DNA of 64,000 bases, taken from positions 1 to 64,000 of the forward strand of contig JAJCXR010000050.1 in the NCBI GenBank assembly GCA_029263315.1, written 5' to 3'. A program made the translations under genes and the position numbers. This document shows positions 1 to 7,373 of the stretch, one piece after another. Position 1 is the first letter of the stretch; each line of letters opens with the position of its first letter. The stretch is from Acidobacteriota bacterium (GTDB lineage Bacteria; Acidobacteriota; Thermoanaerobaculia; Multivoradales; J023). The notes under the pieces were generated by a model. It was not told where the DNA came from, made no database searches, and was given only the letters and a program-made list of their open reading frames with translations.

Positions 1-175
1 ATCTCCCCCGCAGCGGGTTCCCTAAACAATCGGGCCCAGACCTCCGGCCAGGAGCGAAGCGACAAACCTCTGTGGCCCCGCAGGGGCCGGCGTAAGTAGC
101 CCAGGCCGCCCGAGGCCAGGGAGCGAAGCGATCTGGCCAGGGTGCCCTGGGCGGCCGTGGCCCACGCGATGTTGG
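1..175 (+). repeat. REP-like repeat, copy 1 (long GTAG-footed hairpin unit)
   Basis: This is a long repeat unit nearly identical to the one at 1090-1260 and, in its core, to 919-1037. It contains a GGCCCC-gca-GGGGCC hairpin. This is followed by GTAG and a second foldback in which GCCCAGG pairs with CCCTGGGC around an inner GGCCAG...CTGGCC stem. A GTAG tetranucleotide at the foot of a GC-rich hairpin is the hallmark of REP elements mobilised by RAYT transposases, and such a gene lies at 466-909. The unit may begin before base 1. Short open frames across this stretch are translated repeat and are not genes. The tail (165-240) is a degenerate CACGCGATG/GGTGGC-rich tract. Confidence 0.75.
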
Positions 176-353
176 CGGTGCCACGCGATGGTGGTGGCCA
201 CGTGACGGTGGCCCCACACGGCCGTGGCCCAAGCGAACACCTTAGCGTCATCACCAGCAAGACGGCCCAAGACGATAAAATGCGCTGAGAGTTGGCGTCA
301 GCACCCAGATGAGCACGCTGCGTCGCGTTCCGAGGATTCAACATCTTGGCCGG

Positions 354-452
354 CGCAACCCCACCCAGGGCACCCTCCCTGATCGCTACCGCTCCAGGTC
401 GGGCGGCCTGGGCTACTCACGCCGACCCCTGCGGGGTCACAGAATTCAGGAA
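354..452 (-). repeat. REP-like repeat, diverged inverted copy
   Basis: Read on the minus strand, this stretch reproduces the core of the REP-like unit. It has the GGGGTC/GACCCC-type hairpin, GTAG, CCCAGGCCGCCCG and the closing CCCTGGG, with many substitutions that leave the terminal stem intact. It ends just before the Shine-Dalgarno sequence of the transposase gene. The transposase is therefore bracketed by this inverted copy upstream and a direct copy downstream, the usual layout of a RAYT locus. Confidence 0.6.
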
Positions 453-465
453 CCGGAGGCAAACC

Positions 466-909
466 TTGGCTCAGACCTTTACCAGACTCATTTATCATCT
501 TGTATTCTCTACCCAACAGCGCCGCCCATTGATCACGGCCGATGTCCGCGCCCCCCTCTACCAATACCTCGGGGGATTGATACGCGGCGAACGTGGAGCA
601 TTATTGGTGGCAGGAGGCATGCCGGACCACATCCACCTGCTAGCCACGCTGCCACCTCACAAATCGCTGTCCAATATGTTGCGGTTCTTCAAGTCCGAAT
701 CCTCCAGATGGATGAACGAGCGATTGGCTGAACATTCGTTTGCTTGGCAAAAAGGTTATGCCGCGTTCTCAGTCAGCCCATCACAAGTTCCTACCCTACG
801 GCGCTACATCCAAAACCAAGAGGCTCACCACCAAGACAGGTCGTTTGAGGCAGAGCTCTCGGCTCTCACAAAAAAGCACCGCCTCGAAGCCGAGCCCAAA
901 AGTCCGTAA
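466..909 (+). CDS. IS200-like Y1 transposase, REP-associated (RAYT) type
   Basis: A 147-residue HUH/Y1 single-strand transposase. The HUH pair is seen in PDHIHLL, and the nucleophilic tyrosine in RRYIQNQEAHH, the YIxNQexHH signature of REP-associated tyrosine transposases. The N-terminus YHLVFSTQQRRPL is also typical of the family. I start at the TTG at 466, which has GGAGG at 455-459 (6-nt spacing). The frame stays open upstream to 346, but that extension is translated repeat DNA. The length matches stand-alone RAYT proteins, and there is no TnpB-like partner. The gene looks intact. Flanking inverted and direct REP-like copies make them its probable substrate; that is an inference. Confidence 0.85.
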   Translation: MAQTFTRLIYHLVFSTQQRRPLITADVRAPLYQYLGGLIRGERGALLVAGGMPDHIHLLATLPPHKSLSNMLRFFKSESSRWMNERLAEHSFAWQKGYAAFSVSPSQVPTLRRYIQNQEAHHQDRSFEAELSALTKKHRLEAEPKSP

Positions 910-918
910 CAAGCCCAC

Positions 919-1037
919 AGGAGCGAAGCGACAAACCTCCGTGGCCCCGCAGGGGCCGGCGTAAGTAGCCCAGGCCGCCCGCGGCCAGGAGCGAAGCGAT
1001 CTGGCCAGGGTGCCCTGGGCGGCGGTGGCCCACGCAA
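919..1037 (+). repeat. REP-like repeat, copy 2
   Basis: A direct copy of the REP-like core that begins about ten bases after the transposase stop. It has the same GGCCCC-gca-GGGGCC hairpin, GTAG foot and long CCCAGG/CCCTGGG foldback as copies 1 and 3. Between it and copy 3 lies a degenerate tract of ACGCGATGGTGGTG-like motifs (1037-1089). Confidence 0.75.
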
Positions 1038-1089
1038 GGTTGGTGGTGTTACGCGATGGTGGTGTCACGCGGCGGTGGCCCACACAATG

Positions 1090-1260
1090 GATCTCCTCCG
1101 CAGCGGGTGCCCTGAACGATCGGGCCCAGACGTCTGGCCAGGAGCGAAGCGACAATCCTCCGTGGCCCCGCAGGGGCCGGCGTAAGTAGCCCAGGCCGCC
1201 CGCGGCCAGGAGCGAAGCGATCTGGCCAGGGTGCCCTGGGCGGCGGTACCCCACGCGAGG
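1090..1260 (+). repeat. REP-like repeat, copy 3
   Basis: Nearly identical to copy 1 over its whole length, including the leading ATCTCC-CCGCAGCGGGT segment that copy 2 lacks. Hairpins and the GTAG foot are conserved. The stretch from here to the next gene (1261-1507) holds nothing I recognise beyond degenerate repeat sequence and the ribosome-binding site of that gene. Confidence 0.75.
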
Positions 1261-1507
1261 ATCGTAGCCCACGCGACGCTCCCACCCCACCACGATGGCA
1301 CCCCGCGCAACCCCACCCGAAGTAAAGAAGATGTATGAGGATGCACCCCGGAGGGCTCGGCAAGGCTGCGTCTTGCGAAAGGCCGTATTAAGATGGTGCC
1401 AGCCAATCCACCGTCCCATGAGGCATGCACCGACGGTTCCAACGCCGACGGTCATGTAAGGCTCCCAAGTAACGGCTTGCCAGTCCATCCCCTGCGGAGG
1501 TTTCACC

Positions 1508-4500
1508 GTGCGTTCGAGCTCATCACCCCAGTTGTCCCTCACCCCTGACTCAGGATCCAACCCGAGGCGTCATCCCCTCGGCATGCTGACCCATCTCAGC
1601 CTGGTACTCTGCCTGCTGGCCAGCGCCTGGTTCGCCACCCCCGCCGACGCCAAACGGTCCAAGAAAAAGGCCGACAAGGAGGAGGTCGAGGAGGACACGA
1701 CATGGGATGTCGCCACCTCGCCGGACCACCTCTACGATGTCGAGATCGACGTCACGACAGGGACCTGGATGAATCTGGACGTCAGCCCCGACGGCCAGGA
1801 CATCCTCTTCGATCTGCTGGGCGACATCTACCGCCTGCCAATGGCCGGCGGCGAGGCGCAGGCTCTGACCGAGGGCCTGCCGTGGGACATGCAACCTCGC
1901 TACAGCCCCGACGGCAAGAGCATCGCCTTCACCAGCGATCGCGGAGGTGGCGACAACATCTGGATCATGCAGCGTGACGGATCCGAGCCCCGCGCCGTGA
2001 CCAAAGAGGATTTCCGCTTGCTCAACAACGCCGTCTGGAGCCCCGATGGGCAGTGGCTGGCGGCCCGCAAGCACTTCACCTCGAGGCGCTCCCTGGGGGC
2101 CGGCGAAATCTGGCTCTACCACCACAGTGGCGGCGACGGCCTGCAGCTCAACGAACGGCCCAACGACCAGAAGGACTTGGGCGAGCCCGCCTTCTCGACC
2201 GATGGTCGCTACATCTATTTCAGCCAAGACACCACCCCCGGCGATACCTTTCTCTACAACAAAGACCCAAATACCGAGATCTACACCATTCAGCGGCTCG
2301 ACCGTGAGAGCGGTGTCGTCGAGCCATTGATCACCGGTCCCGGCGGCGCCGTGCGTCCAACCCCCTCGCCGGACGGCAAGTATCTGGCTTTTGTGCGCCG
2401 CGTACGTTACGCCACGGCCCTCTTCCTCTACGACCTCGAAAGCGGTGAGGAACGGCAGCTGACCAGCGATCTAGAGCGCGATATGCAGGAGACCTGGGCG
2501 GTGCACGGGGTCTATCCCAACATGGCCTGGACCCCGAACAGCGAGGCCATCGTCTACTGGGCGGCCGGCAAACTGTGGCGTCTCGACATCGCCAGCCAGC
2601 AGGCGACTGAGATCCCCTTCCACGTCCAGCAAAGCCACAAGCTGGCCGAGGCGGTCCGCTCTCCCATCGAGGTGGCCCCGGACCAGGTCGACACCAAGAT
2701 GTTGCGCTGGGTGCAGGTGTCGCCGGACGGCTCGCAAGTGGTCTATCAGGCCCTCGGCTATCTGTGGTTGCGGGGTCTGCCCGATGGCACGCCGCAACGC
2801 TTGACCACCCAGGAAGACCACTACGAGCTCTTCCCCTCGTTCTCCCAGGATGGCACCTCCATCGTCTATGTCACCTGGAACGACGACCAGCTCGGAACGA
2901 TTCGCCTGGCACCGGCCAAGGTGGGCAGCAGCGGGCGGGAGATCAGCCAGCAGAAGGGACATTACGTCGAGCCGGCGCTATCCCCTGACGGCCGCACCGT
3001 CGTCTACCGCAAAATCGGTGGCGGCTTCCTGCGCAGCCCCCTCTACTCCCTCGATCCGGGCCTCTATGCCGTCGCCATCGACGGTGGTGAGCCGTGGCGT
3101 ATCAGCCGTCAAGGGATTCGTCCCCACTTCGGGGCCGACAACGATCGGGTGTATTTCCAAAACTTCCTGCCAGAGGACCGTCGCTCCCTGGAGAGTGTCG
3201 AGCTGGCCCCCCGCGATAGCGCTGAGCGCCAGCCGACGGTGCACGTCACCAGCGAGGCCGCCACCGAGCTCAGGGTTTCCCCCGACGGCCAATGGCTGGC
3301 CTTCGCCGAGCGTTTTCGGGCTTACATCACCCCCTTGGTGGCGGCCAGCAAGGCGGTGGAGATCAGCCCCAAGATGGCGTCCCTGCCAGTGACCCAAGTG
3401 TCGAGCAACAGCGGCGAATATCTGCACTGGTCCGGCGACTCCAACACCCTCTACTGGGCCCTGGGATCGCAACTCTTCGAGCGCCCGTTGAGCGACAGCT
3501 TCTCCTTCTTCGAGGGGGCCCCGGAAACCCTGCCGGAGCCCCCGGCCAAGGGCCGTGACATCGGCTTCTCCTTCGAGGCGGACATACCGTCCGGCGCCGT
3601 CGCCCTAGTGGGAGCCCGCCTGGTGACGATGAACGGTGACGAGGTGATCGAACGCGGCACCGTGGTGGTGGAGGGCAACCGCATCCGCGCCATCGGCCCG
3701 GTGGATTCCGTCGAGATACCCGCCGACGCCACTCGCATCGCGGTCGATGGTCACACCATCATCCCCGGGCTGGTGGATGTCCACTGGCACGGCTCCCAGG
3801 GCAGCCAGGAGATGACGCCGCAGCGCAATTGGTACAACTACTCGTCCCTGGCCTTTGGTGTGACCACGATCCACGATCCCTCCACCGATACCAGCTCCTT
3901 CTTCGCCGCCAGCGAGATGGCCCGGGCCGGGTTGATCACGGCGCCGCGGCTTTTCTCCACCGGTACCATCCTCTACGGCGCCGCCGGTGATTTCAAAGCC
4001 ATCGTCGACAGCCTCGACGACGCCCGGGCGCACTTGGCCCGCTTGAAAGCGGTGGGCGCCTTCAGCGTCAAGAGCTACAACCAACCGCGGCGGGATCAAC
4101 GGCAGCAGGTCATCGCCGCCGCCCGCGAGCTCGACATGATGGTCGTGCCGGAAGGTGGCTCCCTCTTCCAGCACAACATGACCATGGTGGTGGACGGTCA
4201 CACCGGCATCGAGCATGCGATTCCGGTGGCCCATGTCTATGAGGATGTCAAGCAGCTGTGGGGGGCCAGCCGCACCGGCTACACCCCCACCTTGGTGGTG
4301 GGTTACGGCGGCATTTGGGGCGAGAACTACTGGTATCGACACACCGACGTGTGGGCCAACGAACGGCTCATGGCCTTCACCCCCCGCCAGTTCGTCGACC
4401 CGGTGGCCCGGCGCCCCATGCACGCCCCGAAGGAGGAGTACAACCACTTCGATATCGCCGACACGGCCCGCCAGCTGAGCGAAGCGGGAGTCCTGGTGCA

Positions 4501-4864
4501 GTTGGGGGCCCATGGTCAACGGGAAGGTCTCGGCGCCCACTGGGAGCTTTGGATGTTCGCCCAGGGTGGCATGACGCCCCATGAGGCCCTGCGCGTCGCC
4601 ACCCTCAACGGCGCCAAGTACCTCGGCCTGGACGGCGATATCGGTTCCCTGGAGACGGGCAAGCTGGCGGATTTGGTGGTCATCGAAGGCAATCCCCTCG
4701 ACAACATCCATCACTCACAGGACATCCTCTACACCATGATCAACGGCCGTCTCTTCGAGGCTCGCACCATGGAGCAAGTGGGTAACCATCCGGTCCCGGC
4801 ACCATCCTTTTTCTTCCACCAGACGGACGGGGGAATGGAATCTGTTGGGGTGCACTCCCATTGA
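1508..4864 (+). CDS. Secreted TolB-like beta-propeller / amidohydrolase fusion
   Basis: An 1118-residue exported hydrolase. A hydrophobic stretch LSLVLCLLASAWFATPADA near residues 29-48 is a signal peptide. Residues ~70-690 carry repeated PD40/WD40-like blades (SPDGKSIAFTSDRGG, SPDGKYLAFVRR and others). The C-terminal ~400 residues form an imidazolonepropionase-type metal-dependent amidohydrolase with the HxH motif VDVHWHG, later candidate metal ligands in GHTGIEHA and QLGAHGQ, and the family's closing GSLETGKLADLVVIEGNPL. Such fusions are widespread secreted amidases or dipeptidases of unknown substrate. The start is GTG at 1508, with GGAGG at 1496-1500 (7-nt spacing). An ATG at 1583 would still leave a signal peptide. 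The gene appears monocistronic. Confidence 0.85.
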   Translation: MRSSSSPQLSLTPDSGSNPRRHPLGMLTHLSLVLCLLASAWFATPADAKRSKKKADKEEVEEDTTWDVATSPDHLYDVEIDVTTGTWMNLDVSPDGQDILFDLLGDIYRLPMAGGEAQALTEGLPWDMQPRYSPDGKSIAFTSDRGGGDNIWIMQRDGSEPRAVTKEDFRLLNNAVWSPDGQWLAARKHFTSRRSLGAGEIWLYHHSGGDGLQLNERPNDQKDLGEPAFSTDGRYIYFSQDTTPGDTFLYNKDPNTEIYTIQRLDRESGVVEPLITGPGGAVRPTPSPDGKYLAFVRRVRYATALFLYDLESGEERQLTSDLERDMQETWAVHGVYPNMAWTPNSEAIVYWAAGKLWRLDIASQQATEIPFHVQQSHKLAEAVRSPIEVAPDQVDTKMLRWVQVSPDGSQVVYQALGYLWLRGLPDGTPQRLTTQEDHYELFPSFSQDGTSIVYVTWNDDQLGTIRLAPAKVGSSGREISQQKGHYVEPALSPDGRTVVYRKIGGGFLRSPLYSLDPGLYAVAIDGGEPWRISRQGIRPHFGADNDRVYFQNFLPEDRRSLESVELAPRDSAERQPTVHVTSEAATELRVSPDGQWLAFAERFRAYITPLVAASKAVEISPKMASLPVTQVSSNSGEYLHWSGDSNTLYWALGSQLFERPLSDSFSFFEGAPETLPEPPAKGRDIGFSFEADIPSGAVALVGARLVTMNGDEVIERGTVVVEGNRIRAIGPVDSVEIPADATRIAVDGHTIIPGLVDVHWHGSQGSQEMTPQRNWYNYSSLAFGVTTIHDPSTDTSSFFAASEMARAGLITAPRLFSTGTILYGAAGDFKAIVDSLDDARAHLARLKAVGAFSVKSYNQPRRDQRQQVIAAARELDMMVVPEGGSLFQHNMTMVVDGHTGIEHAIPVAHVYEDVKQLWGASRTGYTPTLVVGYGGIWGENYWYRHTDVWANERLMAFTPRQFVDPVARRPMHAPKEEYNHFDIADTARQLSEAGVLVQLGAHGQREGLGAHWELWMFAQGGMTPHEALRVATLNGAKYLGLDGDIGSLETGKLADLVVIEGNPLDNIHHSQDILYTMINGRLFEARTMEQVGNHPVPAPSFFFHQTDGGMESVGVHSH

Positions 4865-4915
4865 GCGCTGCCGTCTGAGAAACGACGCTCGGTTCGATCA
4901 GCGGGGCCGCCGCCA

Positions 4916-5080
4916 TCGAGGTCGCGGAAGATGATAATCGCCCAGAATCGCGCCGGATATCGACTCGCCAGCAAGGCGCGGAGAGGCGCGCATAGCGGGC
5001 CTACGTAAGCTTCTTCGCAACACAGCTGGCGGGTTGAAAGACAAGCGAGATGGGATGATTATTGTTTTCCGCGGCCCTAA
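4916..5080. repeat. 165-nt imperfect palindromic element, copy E1
   Basis: A long imperfect inverted repeat. The outer arms GGTCGCGG (4920-4927) and CCGCGGCC (5069-5076) pair. The pairing continues through GATAATC...GATTATT, and an inner perfect stem pairs CGCCAGC (4966-4972) with GCTGGCG (5025-5031) around a 52-nt apical region. The right end closes with TTTCCGCGGCCCTAA. A diverged relative at 56735-56901 has the same size, the same nested stems and a matching right end (TTTCCGCTCGGACCCTAA). There is no open frame or transposase, so this is a MITE-like or structured non-coding repeat of unknown family. Confidence 0.6.
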
Positions 5081-5171
5081 GGTCGCGGTCTTCGCATTTC
5101 AGGCGGTTCGCCACCCGGCGCGACCCTAACTCGCCCTCCCTCCAGCACACTTCAGAACAGTTTATTCTTCC

Positions 5172-5183
5172 GACCGTTCGGTC
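5172..5183. promoter_or_regulatory. Perfect palindrome GACCGTTCGGTC, possible TetR-type operator
   Basis: A 12-bp perfect inverted repeat of the GACCG-tt-CGGTC form often bound by TetR/AcrR-family repressors. It lies 150 bp upstream of the promoter-like sequence at 5333-5361, within the 4865-5483 gene-free stretch. No TetR gene is present in the window, so an operator role is only suggested by the sequence. Confidence 0.3.
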
Positions 5184-5332
5184 AATTGTTATTCCTATCT
5201 TTCTGGAACTTGGTAGGGGTCCAGCGCAGCCTTTAAATAGCTTAGATTGAATATGCGCATATATCCCCTTGCTCGCTAACCGCTCTATTCGCAGCCCTTT
5301 ACGCAGAATCGCCCCGAATTCTCAATTTCCCC

Positions 5333-5361
5333 TTGCAAGCCTACCCTCGTCCGCCTATAAT
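5333..5361 (+). promoter_or_regulatory. Sigma-70-type promoter, TTGCAA-N17-TATAAT
   Basis: A -35-like TTGCAA (5333-5338) and a perfect -10 TATAAT (5356-5361) are separated by 17 nt, in an A+T-richer patch upstream of the gene at 5484. The predicted start would be near 5368, giving a leader of about 115 nt. This is the best-matching housekeeping promoter I see in the window. Confidence 0.6.
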
Positions 5362-5483
5362 CCTGTACTGGCTCGAAATATACACTTCGTTCAACATCTA
5401 GTTGATTCTGTGACGCGGCAAGAATTCATCTTTCTTCCCGATGGGTGAGGTGTGCCGCAGACCTGCAAGAGAGTGATGGTTTC

Positions 5484-6164
5484 ATGATGCACAAAGCACG
5501 ACAACACACCGAGCTAGCGACCGACCCCAGGACCCTTGGGACCTCCTGTGTGGTCATCGTCCTGGCCGGCCTGTTGATGGCGGTATCGTCAGCCGACGCC
5601 TTCAGCTTCGACCGCTCCACCCGTTGTGAGCGCTTGCAACGGCAGCGCAGCCATGACCAGTGGGCAGTGCTCGAATACCGCATCACACCCGGCACCTCCC
5701 GCCTTCCCGATGTCAGCCTCGAGTTTTCCTCCGATGCGGAGTTCGCCAACCAGCTGATGTACTGCATAGAGCGTCAGCAGACTCTGCTGCCCCGCGACGG
5801 CACCGGCCAGCATGTGCTCTTCCGCTTCCAACCGGCGGACGATCTGGTGGAGGCCAAGGACCAGCGCCGCCTGCGTTTTGAGTCGCCCCCGTGGCTGCGC
5901 CGCAAGCTCGAGCTGGACGGCTACTCCGGCAATCTGGCGGTGCGTATGGAGATGGGCGAGGACGGCACCATCCGCAGCAAAGAGGTTCTCTTTTCCTCCG
6001 ACTACGACCTCGGCCAATGGGTGCTCGACAGCCTCGACGAAGCCATCGTCGTCGATGAGCGTGGCAACGCCCGTCAGTACGTCGACGTTCTCTACCTACG
6101 CCTCGGGGATCGTGGCGTCACCTTCTTCGAGCAGCTGCACTACAAGAATCCATCCAGCTTCTAA
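5484..6164 (+). CDS. Secreted or membrane-anchored hypothetical protein
   Basis: A protein of about 226 residues that I do not recognise. A hydrophobic segment CVVIVLAGLLMAVSSADA near residues 21-38 suggests a signal peptide after a long N-region. The mature part contains GNLAVRMEMGEDGTIRSKEV, which resembles the strand pattern of TonB-C-like domains (variable, then DGxV, then a conserved C-terminal region); that resemblance is weak. I start at the ATG at 5484 (AAGAGAG at 5468-5474). A GTG at 5445 is an in-frame alternative that would lengthen the N-region by 13 residues. The gene stands alone, with a promoter upstream (5333-5361) and a strong terminator downstream. Confidence 0.65.
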   Translation: MMHKARQHTELATDPRTLGTSCVVIVLAGLLMAVSSADAFSFDRSTRCERLQRQRSHDQWAVLEYRITPGTSRLPDVSLEFSSDAEFANQLMYCIERQQTLLPRDGTGQHVLFRFQPADDLVEAKDQRRLRFESPPWLRRKLELDGYSGNLAVRMEMGEDGTIRSKEVLFSSDYDLGQWVLDSLDEAIVVDERGNARQYVDVLYLRLGDRGVTFFEQLHYKNPSSF

Positions 6165-6211
6165 TGGATCTACCCAGGGAGGGTTGATATCTCTTCCAAT
6201 GCCATTGTCGA

Positions 6212-6253
6212 GGCGCTGTTGGGTCCTGGGACCCGACAGCGCCATTTTCTTTT
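6212..6253 (+). terminator. Rho-independent terminator
   Basis: GGCGCTGTTGGGTCC (6212-6226) pairs with GGACCCGACAGCGCC (6229-6243), 15 bp with one G-T wobble and a minimal TG loop. It is followed by ATTTTCTTTT (6244-6253). It lies about 50 nt after the stop of the preceding gene. The rest of 6165-6460 holds no recognisable feature apart from the ribosome-binding site of the next gene. Confidence 0.9.
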
Positions 6254-6460
6254 GCAGCGGAGCGGGGGCAACGGAGCCCCCTGCGCTAGCTGACGCCTCA
6301 GCCAAGCCACCCTACCTCGCCCTACGGCCCGGCGGCTCCCACCCTGGGGTCGGGCCGGCCCTGAACTTCATCGTTGACGAAAATCCAACCATGTGATCCA
6401 TTCTGAGTCTGGACTGCGCCTAGGACTTTCGAATCTATCTCTCAACGAAGGAGATCTCCG

Positions 6461-6736
6461 ATGTTTGGATCCATCACCTCGCGTCTGTCCACCCGCCCAC
6501 TCCTGTTGATCATCGCGGCGCTCGTCCTGCTAGCCGCCTTCAGCTGGACCGCCTGGGCCAACAACGACTACTTCGCCCTATGGGTCGACACCGGCAACGG
6601 AGGTTGCGGTTTTCTCGAACGCTGCGCCGAGTGGTGTGAGTACGTTCCCGGCCAAGGCATGGTGGGCACCGGTACGATCTGCTGCGTGCCCCAACACTCC
6701 GTCGGCACGGACGATTGGGGCGCCTGCATTCGATAG
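6461..6736 (+). CDS. Small secreted six-cysteine protein
   Basis: A 91-residue protein with a clean signal peptide (LLLIIAALVLLAAFSWTAWA, cleavage likely after WANN or AWA). The mature part is about 58 residues and carries six cysteines (GGCGF, ERCAEWC, ICCVP, GACIR), enough for three disulfides. There is an excellent Shine-Dalgarno sequence GAAGGAG (6447-6453), 7 nt before the ATG. It ends 7 nt before the likely start of the ECF sigma factor gene, so the two are probably co-transcribed. I cannot assign a function; an extracytoplasmic peptide linked to the downstream sigma/kinase pair is one possibility. Confidence 0.75.
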   Translation: MFGSITSRLSTRPLLLIIAALVLLAAFSWTAWANNDYFALWVDTGNGGCGFLERCAEWCEYVPGQGMVGTGTICCVPQHSVGTDDWGACIR

Positions 6737-6743
6737 GCCGAGG

Positions 6744-7373
6744 ATGTACGGCTCGCCATCATCCCGAGGAGCTTCGCCCCAGGATGGGTCACCGGACGCC
6801 ATCCGTGGGGAGGTCACCGAGCTGTTGCAGGCTTGGAGCCGCGGCGATGCCGCGGCTTTCGAGCGAATGATGCCGTTGGTCTATGAGCGACTGCTGCAGA
6901 TCGCCTCCGGCATGTTGACCTACGAACGCCGGGATCACACCCTGCAGTCCGGAGCGCTGGTCAACGAAGCCTATTTACGCCTCGTCCATTTGGAGCGGGT
7001 GAGCTGGAGCGACCGGGCCCATTTCTTTGCCCTCAGCGCCACCCTGATGCGACGAATCTTGGTGGACCATGCACGCAAGGTGAAGTCGGAGAAACGTGGC
7101 CAAGGGGCCGATTTCTTGCCCTTGGAAGCTGCTTTGGAGGTCGCCGGTGAGAAGCGCCCCGACATCTTGTGCCTCGATCTAGCCCTCAAGGACTTGGCCC
7201 GCAAGGCCCCGGAGGAAGCCAAGATCGTCGAGATGCGCTACTTCGGTGGCCTGTCGCGGGATGAGATCGCCGAGGTTTTAGGGGTCGGATCCGCCACCGT
7301 CACCCGACGCTGGCGTATGGCTCGAGCTTGGTTGTACCAACAGCTCAATGAGGTCCCACAGGATGCCGTCTGA
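6744..7373 (+). CDS. ECF-type RNA polymerase sigma factor (TIGR02999-like)
   Basis: About 209 residues. Region 2 is visible in VNEAYLRLVHL and SWSDRAHFFALSATLMRRIL followed by VDHARKVKSEKRG. Region 4 is the C-terminal helix-turn-helix KIVEMRYFGGLSRDEIAEVL plus SATVTRRWRMARAWL. This architecture is characteristic of the ECF subfamily found beside Ser/Thr kinases in Acidobacteria and Planctomycetes. The frame is open to 6636 inside the preceding gene. I choose ATG 6744 because it follows that gene's stop by 7 nt and fits the family length, although its GAGG is too close to be a good ribosome site. The stop overlaps the start of the kinase gene, so the two proteins are likely made together. Confidence 0.85.
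   Translation: MYGSPSSRGASPQDGSPDAIRGEVTELLQAWSRGDAAAFERMMPLVYERLLQIASGMLTYERRDHTLQSGALVNEAYLRLVHLERVSWSDRAHFFALSATLMRRILVDHARKVKSEKRGQGADFLPLEAALEVAGEKRPDILCLDLALKDLARKAPEEAKIVEMRYFGGLSRDEIAEVLGVGSATVTRRWRMARAWLYQQLNEVPQDAV

Noticed and set aside
796..1560. Minus-strand 254-codon open frame across the REP-like repeats
   Set aside because: It is the translated repeat sequence read through two copies, without a ribosome site, and it overlaps the start of the amidohydrolase gene.
3605..4714. Minus-strand 369-codon open frame inside the amidohydrolase gene
   Set aside because: It is an antisense shadow of a well-supported gene, typical of high-GC codon bias, with no domain motifs.
5062..5250. 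Plus-strand 62-codon open frame between E1 and the 5484 gene
   Set aside because: It overlaps the end of the palindromic element, has no ribosome site and no protein-like features.
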